Assembly (NCBI GenBank): GCA_025999935.1
Contig: BNXY01000002.1
Coordinates: 52,806 to 116,805, forward strand
From: Bacteroidia bacterium
GTDB lineage: Bacteria > Bacteroidota > Bacteroidia > Bacteroidales > Azobacteroidaceae
DNA: 64,000 nt
Direction of reading: 5' to 3'
This document shows positions 42,298 to 52,182 of this stretch, piece after piece (the stretch's first letter is position 1; each line of letters begins with the position of its first letter). The notes below the pieces were generated by a model. It was not told where the DNA came from, did no database searches, and saw only the letters and a program-made list of their open reading frames with translations. Both the position numbers and the translations under genes were made by a program.

Positions 42298-42844
42298 CCT
42301 GTATAATTTTATTCAGTTCCAAAGCCAATTTTTTACGAATCCGGTGTAATTTCACTTTTACATTGGATGCCGATAAATTACTTATTATACTGATATTTTC
42401 GATGGATTGCTCATCCATATAGTACAAAGTAACTAAAAAAATTTCATCCGGAGGCAATTTTTTCAAAGCAATATCCAAATATTGTAATTTAATTTCAATT
42501 TCTTCTTCTTCTTTTTCATCTGTATCTATTTCATTTATAGTTGATAAATTATCATCTATTGAAGTAAAAAATAACTTCTTTTTCCGCAATTCCGATAGGG
42601 TAGTGTTGTAAGCGATTCGGTACAACCAAGTTGAAAATTCGGACTCTTCTTTGAATTGTCCCAATGATTTAAACACCTTAATGAAAATCTCTTGCGTAAT
42701 ATCTTCCGCATCTTCCCTGTTTTCAACAATTTTCATGACAATTGTGAAGACCATTTGCTGATAATCGGATACAATCGCAGCAAAAGCCCGGGTATCTCCG
42801 GTTTTTACAGCTTGTATATGAAGCAGGTCTTTCATGTTTGTCAT
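42284..42844 (-). CDS. ECF-type RNA polymerase sigma factor
   Basis: A 186-residue sigma-70 family factor. Region 2 has 'FAAIVSDYQQMVFTIVMKIV', 'NREDAEDITQEIFIKVFKSL' (core-binding helix) and 'STWLYRIAYNTTLSELRKKK' (-10 recognition). A Glu-rich acidic linker is followed by region 4, 'ALKKLPPDEIFLVTLYYMDE' and 'NLSASNVKVKLHRIRKKLAL', the -35 helix-turn-helix. The start may be the Met three codons in. A CAAAAATA element (-7, minus) at 42879-42886 precedes it. The targets are unknown; the divergent RND operon 180 bases away is one candidate. Confidence 0.92.
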   Translation of the reverse strand: MTNMKDLLHIQAVKTGDTRAFAAIVSDYQQMVFTIVMKIVENREDAEDITQEIFIKVFKSLGQFKEESEFSTWLYRIAYNTTLSELRKKKLFFTSIDDNLSTINEIDTDEKEEEEIEIKLQYLDIALKKLPPDEIFLVTLYYMDEQSIENISIISNLSASNVKVKLHRIRKKLALELNKIIQDEYK

Positions 42845-42982
42845 ATCTTCTTAGACGCTCGAAAGCGTGATTCGGTTACAAAAATAAATAAATTTAAACC
42901 AAAAAAACATTAAAAAATATTAATTGTGAATTTACTTTTTAAACTTGTCAATTTTTATGCCGTCTAAGTCGATAAGATGATA

Positions 42983-42990
42983 TATCTTTG
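42983..42990 (+). promoter_or_regulatory. -7 element of the RND efflux operon
   Basis: TATCTTTG matches TAnnTTTG, 34 bases before the adaptor start. No -33 TTG at the standard distance, which would fit a promoter that needs an activator or an alternative sigma factor. Confidence 0.45.
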
Positions 42991-43024
42991 AATCATCTAA
43001 GTCACTTTTAACAATAAAACAGGC

Positions 43025-44113
43025 ATGAATAAGAGCACAAAGATAGTTTTATTTTCTATCATTATTTTGTTTATCGCGGGGATAATACTTTATCCCACAG
43101 TTAAGAAATCTTTCAACAAGGAGAATGCGCTTTCCGGCGCACCCGCATCTTCCGGCCCCGGAGGAGGAAGAGGAGCGCCCTTGAACATTAACGCGAAAAT
43201 AATTAAACCGGAAACATTGACGGACAATATTATCGGGTTCGCCAATATCTATCCGGACGAAGAAGTGAATTTGACTTTCGAGACTTCCGGAAAAATTACC
43301 GATATTTTTTTCAAAGAGGGCACTGCGGTAAAAAAAGGAGAATTGTTGGCGAAAGTAAACGACAAACCCCTGCTTGCCGAATTACAAAAATTGGAAGCGC
43401 AAGTCCCTTTGGCGGAAGGACGGGTGTTCCGGCAAAAATCTTTGTTGGAAAAAGACGCCGTCAGTCAGGAAGCTTACGAACAGGTAACGACCGAATTGGA
43501 TAAATTGCATGCCGACATAGATTTGGTCAAAGCGCGAATCGCTCAAACCGAACTGCGCGCCCCTTTCGACGGAGTAATCGGTTTGCGTACCGTGAGCGAA
43601 GGCGCTTATGCTTCTCCATCAACAATTATTGCCCGCCTTACCAAAGTGATTCCGTTGAAAATAGAATTTTCCATGCCCGAAAGGCACTTAAACGCCATTA
43701 CGCCGGGAACAAATGTTATCTTCAAGACTTCCGACGATACGCCATATACAGCGACCATTTACGCCATTGAATCGCATGTGGACGTAAATACCCACACCTT
43801 GAAAGCAAAGGCTTTGTACCCCAATACAAACGGAAAATTAAAACCGGGTGTTATGGTATCCTTAGATATTTTATCCAATGAAATAAAAAATGCGCTTGTG
43901 GTTCCCAATGAATCCGTTGTTGCCGAAATGGGACGGGATATTGCATACATTTATTCGGGGGGAAAAGCCCGGCAAGTAGAGCTGAAAAAAGGAATCAGAA
44001 CGGAATCCAATGTCCAGATATTAGACGGTCTGAATCCGGGGGATACCCTGATTATCAGTGGAGTGATGCAGTTAAGAAACGGATTACCGGTAACAATTGA
44101 CAATATACAATGA
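43025..44113 (+). CDS. RND efflux periplasmic adaptor (membrane fusion protein)
   Basis: A 362-residue adaptor with one N-terminal membrane anchor (about 7-24) and a Gly/Ser/Pro linker at 40-52. Barrel and lipoyl halves are 'VNLTFETSGKITDIFFKEG' with 'TAVKKGELLAKVND' and 'AQTELRAPFDGVIGLRTVSE'. A short coiled-coil hairpin lies between them (about 110-165), and a beta-barrel and membrane-proximal domain follow. It bridges the inner-membrane pump and the TolC-like channel encoded directly after it. It overlaps the pump gene by four bases. Confidence 0.93.
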   Translation: MNKSTKIVLFSIIILFIAGIILYPTVKKSFNKENALSGAPASSGPGGGRGAPLNINAKIIKPETLTDNIIGFANIYPDEEVNLTFETSGKITDIFFKEGTAVKKGELLAKVNDKPLLAELQKLEAQVPLAEGRVFRQKSLLEKDAVSQEAYEQVTTELDKLHADIDLVKARIAQTELRAPFDGVIGLRTVSEGAYASPSTIIARLTKVIPLKIEFSMPERHLNAITPGTNVIFKTSDDTPYTATIYAIESHVDVNTHTLKAKALYPNTNGKLKPGVMVSLDILSNEIKNALVVPNESVVAEMGRDIAYIYSGGKARQVELKKGIRTESNVQILDGLNPGDTLIISGVMQLRNGLPVTIDNIQ

Positions 44114-47100
44114 ACATATCAGAATTAAGCATCAGAAGGCCGGTACTTTCTACCGTATTTGTATTGGTAATCATTATTTTCGGGATTATCGGCTATACAT
44201 ATTTGGGCGTTCGGGAATATCCGAGTGTTGATAACCCGATTATTACCGTCAACGTCTCCTATCCCGGCGCCAATGCCGATATTATCGAGAACCAGATTAC
44301 GGAACCCTTGGAACAGAACATCAACGGAATACCGGGAATTCGCTCTCTGTCGAGTACAAGCAGCCAGGGTTCTTCACGGATTACCGTAGAGTTTGAATTG
44401 AGTGTGGATATGGAAACGGCGGCCAACGACGTGCGAGACAAAGTTTCCCGCGCCCAGCGTTTTCTCCCGCGCGATTGCGACCCACCAACAGTTTCCAAGG
44501 CCGATGCCGACGACCAACCCATTCTCCAGTTATCTATCCAGAGTGAAAAGCGAAATTTGCTCGAACTGAGTGAAATAGCCGATTTGACAGTGAAGGAACG
44601 TTTACAGACTATTGCCAACGTGAGCGCCGTAAGTATCTGGGGCGAAAAGCGTTATTCGATGCGTCTGTGGTTAGACCCGTCAAAAATGGCGGCTTACGGC
44701 ATTACGCCTGTTGATATCCGAAATGCCATCGACCGGGAAAATGTGGAACTCCCTTCGGGAAGTATCGAGGGCGACAAAATGGAATTGACCATCCGCACCT
44801 TGGGCTTGATGAAAACGCCGGAAGAATTTAACAACCTGATTATCCGTGAAAACAATTTTAATGTCGTGCGTTTTCGCGACATAGGCATTGCCGAATTAGG
44901 CCCGGAAGACCAGCGCAGCATCATGCGTAAAAACGGTGTTCCGATGGTCAGCGTGGTGGTAATTCCCCAACCGGGCGCCAACCACATCGAAATTTCGGAC
45001 GAAGTGCAAGTCCGAATTCAACAAATGCAAAAAGACTTGCCGGAAGATGTGAAATTAGACATGGTTTACGACAATACTAAATTTATCCGCTCTTCTATCG
45101 CCGAAGTGGAAGAAACGATTTACATCGCATTTGGTTTGGTAATTATTATCATATTCCTGTTTCTCCGCGACTGGCGCGCCACTTTGGTGCCGGTGGTAGT
45201 TATTCCGGTTTCTTTGGTCGGCGCATTTTTTATCATGTATATTGCCGGTTTCTCCATCAATGTTTTGTCCATGCTTGCCGTGGTGCTTGCGGTGGGATTG
45301 GTGGTTGACGACGCTATTGTGATGGCGGAAAATATTTACGTGCGGATTGAGCGGGGGCAAAGTCCGAAAGCCGCCGGTATCGAAGGGTCGAAAGAAATTT
45401 TCTTTGCCATTGTGTCAACCACTATTACTTTGATTGCGGTATTTTTCCCGATTGTCTTCATGCAGGGAATGACCGGACGTCTGTTCAAAGAATTTAGTAT
45501 TGTAGTATCCGGGGCGGTTTTCATTTCCGCTTTTGTGGCATTGACTTTTACCCCCATGCTATCCACCAAAATATTACGGAGACGAGAAAATAAAAACTGG
45601 TTTTACCGGAAAACGGAGCCTTTCTTTGAAGGCTTGAACCATATTTACGAAAAGGGCTTGGGCTATTTCCTTTCTCACCGGTGGATAACTTGGCCGCTTA
45701 TCGCAGTTACACTTCTTATTATCGGTTATCTCTGGTCGAAAGTGCCTTCGGAAATGTCGCCCTTGGAAGACCGGTCGCAAATAACCATCAATGCGAGAGC
45801 GCCGGAAGGGTCAACTTATGAGTTTTACCGCGATTATGGGGAAAAAATTTCTGCAATTGCCGATTCAATTGCGCCGGAACGAATTGCAAACGTAGCGCTT
45901 ATCCGGTCAGGATCTGCATTTGTCCAGTTGATGTTGCCCGGTATCAAAAGCCGGGAGAAAAGTCAGATGGAAATTGCCGATTTACTTTCAAACGCGGTAA
46001 AAACCCAAACGGAGGCGCGTTCATTTGTACAGCAACAATCCACTTTCGGCGGACGCCGGGGAGGGATGCCCGTTCAATATGTATTGCAAGCGCCTAACTT
46101 GGCTAAATTACAGGAATTTATACCGCGGTTTATGGAAAAAGTATCGGAAAACCCGAAATTCCAAATGGCGGATGTCAACCTGAAATTTACCAAGCCGGAA
46201 ACACGGGTGCAAATCAACCGCGACAAAGCGGCTTTGCTGGGCGTAAGTACCCGCGATATCGGTCAGACTTTACAATACGCTTTGAGCGGACAACGGATGG
46301 GCTATTTTTATATGAACGGAAAACAATACCAGATTCTGGCTGAAATCAACCGTCAGCAACGGAATAAACCTTTGGATTTGAAATCTATTTATGTCAAAAA
46401 CAATTTACAGCAAATGATTCAGTTGGATAACTTGGTCAATTTATCGGAAAACGTAGCGCCGCCGCAATTGTATCGTTACAACCGTTTTAATTCGGCAACC
46501 GTAAGTTCCGGTCTGGCAAAAGGCGTAACCATTGGGGAAGGGCTGGAGGAAATGGACCGCATCGCCAAAGAAGTCTTGGACGAAAGTTTCCGCACCGCTT
46601 TGTCGGGCGAATCAAAAGAATTTCGCGAAAGTTCCGACAGTCTGATGTTTGCTTTCGGTTTGGCTTTGGTGCTGATATTCCTGATATTAGCCGCCCAGTT
46701 TGAAAGTTTCAAAGACCCGTTCATCATTATGTTGACCGTGCCTTTGGCTATCGCCGGCGCCTTGATTTTTATGTATTGTTTTGGTATTACAATGAATATA
46801 TTCAGCCAGATTGGTATCATTATGCTAATCGGATTGGTGGCGAAAAACGGTATCTTGATTGTGGAATTTGCCAACCAACGGCAAGAAGATGGAATAGAAA
46901 AAATGGAAGCCATCCGTGGAGCATCCATCCAACGGCTACGCCCGATTTTGATGACCAGTTTGTGTACGGTGCTGGGACTTTTGCCTTTGGCGTTCGCCAG
47001 TGCGGAAGGCGCCAACAGCCGTATCGCCATGGGCGTTTCGGTAATCGGCGGATTGTTGGTATCCACATTCCTTACTTTATTTGTGGTTCCTGCCGTATAT

Positions 47101-47145
47101 ACTTATTTTTCAACCAATAGAATTGAGAAGGAGGAAAAGCTATGA
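44110..47145 (+). CDS. RND-family HAE1-type efflux pump
   Basis: A 1011-residue proton-driven pump with 12 membrane segments in two repeats of one segment plus a large periplasmic domain plus five segments. The start 'ISELSIRRPVLSTVFVLVII' is typical. Proton-relay residues are present: Asp400-Asp401 in 'VGLVVDDAIVMAEN' and Lys912 in 'GLVAKNGILIVEF'. It exports drugs, bile-salt-like compounds or metabolites via the adaptor and channel. At 1011 residues it is close to the usual size. Overlapping starts and stops on both sides make this a tight three-gene operon. Confidence 0.96.
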   Translation: MNISELSIRRPVLSTVFVLVIIIFGIIGYTYLGVREYPSVDNPIITVNVSYPGANADIIENQITEPLEQNINGIPGIRSLSSTSSQGSSRITVEFELSVDMETAANDVRDKVSRAQRFLPRDCDPPTVSKADADDQPILQLSIQSEKRNLLELSEIADLTVKERLQTIANVSAVSIWGEKRYSMRLWLDPSKMAAYGITPVDIRNAIDRENVELPSGSIEGDKMELTIRTLGLMKTPEEFNNLIIRENNFNVVRFRDIGIAELGPEDQRSIMRKNGVPMVSVVVIPQPGANHIEISDEVQVRIQQMQKDLPEDVKLDMVYDNTKFIRSSIAEVEETIYIAFGLVIIIIFLFLRDWRATLVPVVVIPVSLVGAFFIMYIAGFSINVLSMLAVVLAVGLVVDDAIVMAENIYVRIERGQSPKAAGIEGSKEIFFAIVSTTITLIAVFFPIVFMQGMTGRLFKEFSIVVSGAVFISAFVALTFTPMLSTKILRRRENKNWFYRKTEPFFEGLNHIYEKGLGYFLSHRWITWPLIAVTLLIIGYLWSKVPSEMSPLEDRSQITINARAPEGSTYEFYRDYGEKISAIADSIAPERIANVALIRSGSAFVQLMLPGIKSREKSQMEIADLLSNAVKTQTEARSFVQQQSTFGGRRGGMPVQYVLQAPNLAKLQEFIPRFMEKVSENPKFQMADVNLKFTKPETRVQINRDKAALLGVSTRDIGQTLQYALSGQRMGYFYMNGKQYQILAEINRQQRNKPLDLKSIYVKNNLQQMIQLDNLVNLSENVAPPQLYRYNRFNSATVSSGLAKGVTIGEGLEEMDRIAKEVLDESFRTALSGESKEFRESSDSLMFAFGLALVLIFLILAAQFESFKDPFIIMLTVPLAIAGALIFMYCFGITMNIFSQIGIIMLIGLVAKNGILIVEFANQRQEDGIEKMEAIRGASIQRLRPILMTSLCTVLGLLPLAFASAEGANSRIAMGVSVIGGLLVSTFLTLFVVPAVYTYFSTNRIEKEEKL

Positions 47146-48458
47146 TAAAAAAAACAGCAATCATTCTACTATTATTTATCCCATCCCTATTGGCCGCTCA
47201 AGAAATTTACGACTTGAAACGCTGTCTGGAAACAGGTTTGGAAAGAAATTACGATATTCGCATCGTTCGTAACGAACAACAAATATCGGCCAACAACGCC
47301 ACTGCCGGAAACGCCGGTTTGCTGCCGTCTTTAGACCTCAGCGCCGGTTATTCGGGTTCTTTGAACAATACCGAACTAAAATATAAGGATGGAACGACCA
47401 ATAAAAATAACGATATTTTGAATCAGGGAGCCAATGTAGGGCTAAATATGAATTGGACGATATTCGACGGATTTTCCATGCAAACCAACTACCAGCGTTT
47501 GAAAGAATATCAGACTATGGGAGAGTTGAATACCCGTTTATCTATCGAAAATTTCATATCCAACTTAACCGCAGAATATTATAATTATGTACATCAGAAT
47601 CTTCGTTTAGCCAATTTGCAATACGCCGTTTCTTTATCTAAAGAGCGTTTGCGGATTGTGGAAGCCCGCTACAATATCGGTTCGATGTCGCGCTTAGACC
47701 TCCAACAGGCGCGTGTAGATTTCAATGCCGACAGTTCGAGCCTTATCCGGCAATATGAAGCGGTTTATACTTCCGGCGTTAGATTAAATGAATGGATGGC
47801 CGTCGATGATGTATCGCAAAATCTGACCGTTTCGGATTCGTTGATTGACCCCAATCCTTTTTTAGAACAAACTCAACTTTGGGATTTGACTTTACGCACC
47901 AATTCTAATTTACTTTTATCTGCTAAAAATAAATTAATCAGCGAATTGGACTACAAAAACCTGAAAGGTCGCGATTATCCTTATCTTCGTATGAATGCCG
48001 GTTATGGCTATACAACCAATTTGTATGGTTCCGGAACGACGGACAGACAACAGAATTTGGGTCTTAGTTACGGGCTTACGCTGGGATTTAATATCTTCAA
48101 TGGATTCAACCGCCAACGAGAAAAGAAAAATGCGAAAATCAGCATTCAAAACCGCGAATTGCAATATGAAAAATTGGAATTATCGCTGAAAGCCGATTTG
48201 GCCAATATGTGGATGTCCTACCGGAATAATCTCGAATTAATTAATTTGGAAAAGGAAAATTTGGAAACCGCCCGTGAAAATTTCGATATTGCCATGGAGC
48301 GTTATCGTTTGGGCGACTTGGCCGGAATTGAATTGCGGGAAGCGCAAAACAGTCTTTTAAATGCAGAAGAACGCTTGCTGCAAGCTCAATTCAACACCAA
48401 ATTGTGTGAGATTTCTTTGCTGCAAATCAGCGGACAGGCCAATATTTATCTGGAATAA
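47142..48458 (+). CDS. TolC-family outer membrane efflux channel
   Basis: A 438-residue TolC homologue with signal peptide (PSLLAAQ). Two repeats of the outer membrane efflux domain are visible: 'YDLKRCLETGLERNYDIRIV' at about 20 and a second from about 225, each with long coiled helices. The motif 'YNIGSMSRLDLQQARVDFN' and its counterpart 'YRLGDLAGIELREAQNSLLN' mark the helical hairpins. It forms the trimeric exit duct for the RND pump. It overlaps the pump gene by four bases. Confidence 0.93.
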   Translation: MIKKTAIILLLFIPSLLAAQEIYDLKRCLETGLERNYDIRIVRNEQQISANNATAGNAGLLPSLDLSAGYSGSLNNTELKYKDGTTNKNNDILNQGANVGLNMNWTIFDGFSMQTNYQRLKEYQTMGELNTRLSIENFISNLTAEYYNYVHQNLRLANLQYAVSLSKERLRIVEARYNIGSMSRLDLQQARVDFNADSSSLIRQYEAVYTSGVRLNEWMAVDDVSQNLTVSDSLIDPNPFLEQTQLWDLTLRTNSNLLLSAKNKLISELDYKNLKGRDYPYLRMNAGYGYTTNLYGSGTTDRQQNLGLSYGLTLGFNIFNGFNRQREKKNAKISIQNRELQYEKLELSLKADLANMWMSYRNNLELINLEKENLETARENFDIAMERYRLGDLAGIELREAQNSLLNAEERLLQAQFNTKLCEISLLQISGQANIYLE

Positions 48459-48558
48459 ATCCCATTAAGTTTTCAATAAGTGTAACCTTTTTTAGATTCT
48501 TGCGTCAAATGATTAGAATTAAAAAAATGAATGTTTCACAAATTAAATTTTTATCATT

Positions 48559-48966
48559 ATGCACGATTTATCACCTATTTTTGTTGTTGGAATCTTGGTA
48601 TTGGGAGTTTACAAACTATTTGAGTTATTCGTTAGAAAAAGCGAAAGGCTGGCGATTATTGAAAAATTATTTTTCCTTTCTGAAAACAAAGAGATTTCAG
48701 GCTCTATTAATTTTCCGGATATTTCATTCGGTAATGCCAATAACGGCTCTTGGGCGTTGAGGATAGCTTTATTACTGATGGGCGTCGGTTTGGGTTGTTT
48801 ACTGGCTTTTTTCATTCAATACGGCTTGTTTGGTAATAATCGTTTTGACGATTGGCAAACTCGTCAACTTATTTCAGTTTCCTATTTTTCTTCCATTGCA
48901 ATTTTTGGCGGAGCGGGCTTATTAACTGCTTATTTGATTGAATTAAAACAAGCGAAAAACAAATAA
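48559..48966 (+). CDS. Small two/three-segment membrane protein (DUF6249-like)
   Basis: A 135-residue protein with membrane segments at about 6-24, 70-92 and 108-128. The middle has 'NEISG'-like polar residues with the sequence 'SWALRIALLLMGVGLGCLLA'. The arrangement resembles DUF6249 proteins, which in Bacteroidota often neighbour ECF sigma factors; the assignment is tentative. Start 48559 lies 100 bases after tolC. A strong terminator follows 30 bases after its stop. Confidence 0.6.
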   Translation: MHDLSPIFVVGILVLGVYKLFELFVRKSERLAIIEKLFFLSENKEISGSINFPDISFGNANNGSWALRIALLLMGVGLGCLLAFFIQYGLFGNNRFDDWQTRQLISVSYFSSIAIFGGAGLLTAYLIELKQAKNK

Positions 48967-48995
48967 GTGTTCATAAATTTTGTTTAAATTGTTGG

Positions 48996-49037
48996 AGTAT
49001 GTTCCGGTAAAAAAATAGCCGGAACATACTTTTTTTA
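48996..49037 (+). terminator. Intrinsic terminator
   Basis: A perfect 12-base inverted repeat (AGTATGTTCCGG at 48996-49007 and its complement at 49019-49030) with an 11-base loop is followed by a run of T (49030-49037). It ends the transcript of the small membrane protein and possibly of the efflux operon. Confidence 0.9.
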
Positions 49038-49091
49038 TAACGAAAAATCAGTTTAACGCTTATTTAATGTAAATTATTCAAAATAAACATG

Positions 49092-49099
49092 TACTTTTG
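49092..49099 (+). promoter_or_regulatory. -7 element of the PBP gene
   Basis: TACTTTTG matches TAnnTTTG. It overlaps an in-frame ATG at 49097, so the true start of the penicillin-binding protein must be downstream (49121). Confidence 0.55.
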
Positions 49100-49120
49100 C
49101 ATGTTTATTTGATTCTACCA

Positions 49121-51463
49121 ATGAAGAAAAATAGTTTGGCAAAAAAAATTGTAGTAGGTGCGTGGTCAATATTTACTCTCGGCATTTTGTTTGCCGGATT
49201 GATGTTTTATTTAATTGCACAGGGAAAAATAGGGTATATGCCTCCCATAGAAGACCTTGAGAATCCGATTAATAAATATGCTTCTCAGGTTTTATCAGTC
49301 GATTTGAAACAATTGGGTACTTATGCCCAAAGCAATGAAAATCGGGTCAATGTCAATTACAATGAACTCTCTCCGGCGATTATCCAAGCCTTGATTGCTA
49401 CGGAAGATATCCGGTTTTATGAACATTCCGGTATTGATGTTTATGCTTTGTTCCGGGCAGTTGTAAAACGAGGCATTTTACTGCAAAAAAGCGGGGGAGG
49501 CGGAAGTACGATTTCTCAGCAATTGGCGAAATTGCTTTACTCGGAGCATGCCGGAAGCCTTATGGAAAGATTATTGCAAAAGCCTGTGGAATGGGTAATT
49601 GCCGTTCAATTGGAAAGATATTATACCAAGGAAGAAATTATTTCTCTATACCTCAACAAGTTCGATTTCCTTTACAATGCAGTGGGAATCCAAACGGCTT
49701 GCTGGGTGTATTTTGGTAAATTACCCAAAGATATTTCGGTGGAAGAAGCAGCCACATTGATAGGCATGTGTAAAAACCCATCCTATTTCAATCCGATTCG
49801 CCATATAGAAAGAACAACCGGAAGACGAAATGTAGTTCTTTCGTTGATGGAAAGTAACAACTTTATTTCTAAAGCCGAATGTATTTCACTGCAAGCCAAG
49901 CCATTGGTAACCAGATTCAACAAGGTGGATCACAAAGACGGTTTAGCGCCTTATTTCAGAGAATATCTACGCTTGGTACTGACGGCGAAAAAACCGGATA
50001 AGAAAGACTACCGGGGATGGCAGATGCAAAAATTTTCCGAAGATTCTTTGGCTTGGGAAACCAATCCTTTGTACGGCTGGTGTAATAAAAACAAAAAAGT
50101 GGACGATTCTAATTTTAATCTGTACACCGATGGTTTGAAAATTTATACCACCATTGATTCCCGGATGCAGACTTACGCCGAAGAAGCGGTAACAGAACAT
50201 CTTGGCGGTTTTTTACAAGATGCTTTTTTCAAAGAAAAGAAAGGAAGTAAAACCGCTCCGTTTTCCAGAGATTTGAAACAGGATGAAGTGGCTAAAATCA
50301 TGGAACGCGCTATCGAACAAACAGATAGATATAGAAACTTAAAGAAAGAAAACAAGAGCGATTCCGAAATTAAAACCATTTTCAATACGCCGGTTGATAT
50401 GACTGTTTTTTCGTGGAAAGGAGCCAAAGACACAATTATGAGTCCAAGGGATTCCATTCTTTACATGAAATCTTTTATGCGAGCCGGATTTATGGCTATG
50501 GATCCTCGAACGGGCGCTGTAAAAGCATACGTCGGAGGGCCTAATTTTCAATATTTCCAGTATGATATGATTAATACCGGAAAAAGACAAATCGGCTCTA
50601 CAATAAAACCATTCTTGTATTCCTTGGCAATGGAAAGCGGAATGACTCCGTGCGATGAAATGTTACATGTTGAACAGCACTTGGTTGATGAAAATGGCAT
50701 ACCATGGATACCGAAAAATGCCAACCAAAAAAGGATAGGGGAGATGGTAAATATCCGGTGGGGACTGCAAAATTCGGACAACTGGGTTACTGCTTGGATA
50801 ATGAAACAATTAAATCCATATACTTTTGCCAATTTGCTACATTCTTACGGATTAAAAAACAAAATAGACCCGGTAATTTCACTGTGTCTGGGGTCTTGCG
50901 ACGCCTCTATTGGAGAGATGGTTTCCGGATATACGACTTTTGCCAACAAAGGAATTCATATAGACCCAATCTATGTGACACGCATTGAAGATATTAACGG
51001 AAATATTCTGGCTACATTTTCTCCGAATCCACGTGAAATCATTAATGAAGATGCAGCCTATAAAATGTTGAGTATGCTTCGGGACGTTGTTGACGGCGGA
51101 ACAGGAAACCGGATTCGTCGGGATTATGGGATAACAGTTCCGATGGGCGGAAAAACGGGAACGACAGATAACCATTCCGATGGTTGGTTCATGGGATTTA
51201 CGCCATCTTTGGTAGGTGGCGCATGGGTTGGCGGAGAAGAACGTTCGATTCACTTCGACCGGATGTCTGAAGGTCAGGGAGCGACTATGGCGCTTCCGAT
51301 TTTCGGTAAATTTCTCAAAAAAGTGTTAGAGAATACCCAATTGGGTTATTCTTCAGCCGAACAGTTTGAAGTCTCGGGAAAATATTCAGATCCATGCAGT
51401 TCCTATTCCGAAACAGAAGAACTATTTAACTCGGCTACCGGAATTGATGATATTTTTGATTAA
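49121..51463 (+). CDS. Class A penicillin-binding protein (transglycosylase/transpeptidase)
   Basis: 780 residues from the start chosen at 49121 (MKKNSLAKKIVVG); the upstream ATG lies on the promoter. One N-terminal membrane anchor (about 10-30) is followed by the GT51 glycosyltransferase (about 60-240), with catalytic Glu95 in 'TEDIRFYEHSGIDVY' and 'GGGSTISQQLAKLLYS'. The transpeptidase has nucleophile Ser493 in 'IGSTIKPFLYSL', the SxN-like 'QNSDNW', and Lys678 in 'GGKTGTTDNHSDGWF'. It polymerises and cross-links peptidoglycan in the periplasm. The size is typical of PBP1a-like proteins of Bacteroidota. Confidence 0.95.
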   Translation: MKKNSLAKKIVVGAWSIFTLGILFAGLMFYLIAQGKIGYMPPIEDLENPINKYASQVLSVDLKQLGTYAQSNENRVNVNYNELSPAIIQALIATEDIRFYEHSGIDVYALFRAVVKRGILLQKSGGGGSTISQQLAKLLYSEHAGSLMERLLQKPVEWVIAVQLERYYTKEEIISLYLNKFDFLYNAVGIQTACWVYFGKLPKDISVEEAATLIGMCKNPSYFNPIRHIERTTGRRNVVLSLMESNNFISKAECISLQAKPLVTRFNKVDHKDGLAPYFREYLRLVLTAKKPDKKDYRGWQMQKFSEDSLAWETNPLYGWCNKNKKVDDSNFNLYTDGLKIYTTIDSRMQTYAEEAVTEHLGGFLQDAFFKEKKGSKTAPFSRDLKQDEVAKIMERAIEQTDRYRNLKKENKSDSEIKTIFNTPVDMTVFSWKGAKDTIMSPRDSILYMKSFMRAGFMAMDPRTGAVKAYVGGPNFQYFQYDMINTGKRQIGSTIKPFLYSLAMESGMTPCDEMLHVEQHLVDENGIPWIPKNANQKRIGEMVNIRWGLQNSDNWVTAWIMKQLNPYTFANLLHSYGLKNKIDPVISLCLGSCDASIGEMVSGYTTFANKGIHIDPIYVTRIEDINGNILATFSPNPREIINEDAAYKMLSMLRDVVDGGTGNRIRRDYGITVPMGGKTGTTDNHSDGWFMGFTPSLVGGAWVGGEERSIHFDRMSEGQGATMALPIFGKFLKKVLENTQLGYSSAEQFEVSGKYSDPCSSYSETEELFNSATGIDDIFD

Positions 51464-51490
51464 TTATTCAAAAAAAATTTGAATAATTAA
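51460..51490. repeat. Perfect palindrome overlapping PBP stop and tRNA promoter
   Basis: A 13-base perfect inverted repeat (TTAATTATTCAAA and its complement) with a five-A loop. It includes the PBP stop codon and the TTTG (-33) box of the tRNA-Gly promoter. There is no T tract downstream, so it is not a standard terminator; a protein-binding operator is possible. Confidence 0.55.
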
Positions 51491-51509
51491 AGAAAATAGT
51501 TTACCTTTG
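51478..51509 (+). promoter_or_regulatory. Promoter of tRNA-Gly
   Basis: TTTG at 51478-51481 and TACCTTTG at 51502-51509, spaced by 20 bases, match the Bacteroidota consensus. The mature tRNA begins 12 bases after the -7 element. Confidence 0.75.
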
Positions 51510-51521
51510 CAGTCACAAAAC

Positions 51522-51594
<73 letters not shown>

Positions 51595-51643
51595 CTACTA
51601 TAAAATATGAACAGCGAATCGGTAAAGACAGGGAAGAAAGTTC

Positions 51644-52045
51644 TTACAAAATTCTGAAAAATTCATTTGAACATTTACGCCGATTTATAACATAATGACA
51701 ACTGCTATTGCTGCCTCCTCCATCGCAAAGTATCAACATCTTTTTTGCAATATCGTATGTGCCGTGTGGCGTAGTTGATTATCTATAAATTGCTGTTTTT
51801 TTTCTACCACCGCCCTTTTTGCGAATTTTTTTTGTGGATGGAACTTCTTCTTGCAACAACTCTTTTTTGCCGCGTCTTACCGTATGTATATGTATATCAA
51901 ATCTTTGAGAAACTTCTCTAACACCATAATAGCCACCTTTCATTGCCTCTAAGCCTGCATATAGGCGTTTCCCACGTTCGGATAACTGTGAGTAGAAAAA
52001 CTTCTCGTGTTTGTCTATCTCGTATGTGAAATCTTCTTTTTTCAT
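51644..52045 (-). pseudogene. Internally deleted ISAzo13-family transposase
   Basis: Starting at 52045, 88 residues match the N terminus of ISAzo13 transposases: 'GKRLYAGLEAMKGGYYGVRE', 'FDIHIHTVRRGKKEL' and 'IRKKGGGRKKT'. An in-frame stop lies at 51779-51781. The same frame continues as 'STTPHGTYDIAKKMLILCDG' and GGSNSSCHYV to a stop at 51644-51646. 'ILCDGGGSN' holds the second catalytic Asp of the family, but the roughly 200 residues between the two parts are gone. A TATCTTTG -7 element (minus) remains at 52062-52069. The element is dead and sits between tRNA-Gly and tssC. Confidence 0.8.
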
Positions 52046-52182
52046 CTTTGCTATTTTGCTACAAAGATAATATTTATTTTTTTAATTAAACTACTATAAA
52101 TTATTTATTTTTCTTGCCTAAACAACACAACTGCCACTCTGAATTTCAAAGCGGCAGCTGCTATTAATAAATTTACCGGATA

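Noticed and set aside
49097..49120. Upstream start for the penicillin-binding protein
   Set aside because: It overlaps the TACTTTTG promoter element; the Met at 49121 gives the normal basic N terminus before the membrane anchor.
51460..51490. Palindrome as an intrinsic terminator of the PBP gene
   Set aside because: There is no T tract on the plus strand and the stem is nearly all A-T; reported as a repeat instead.
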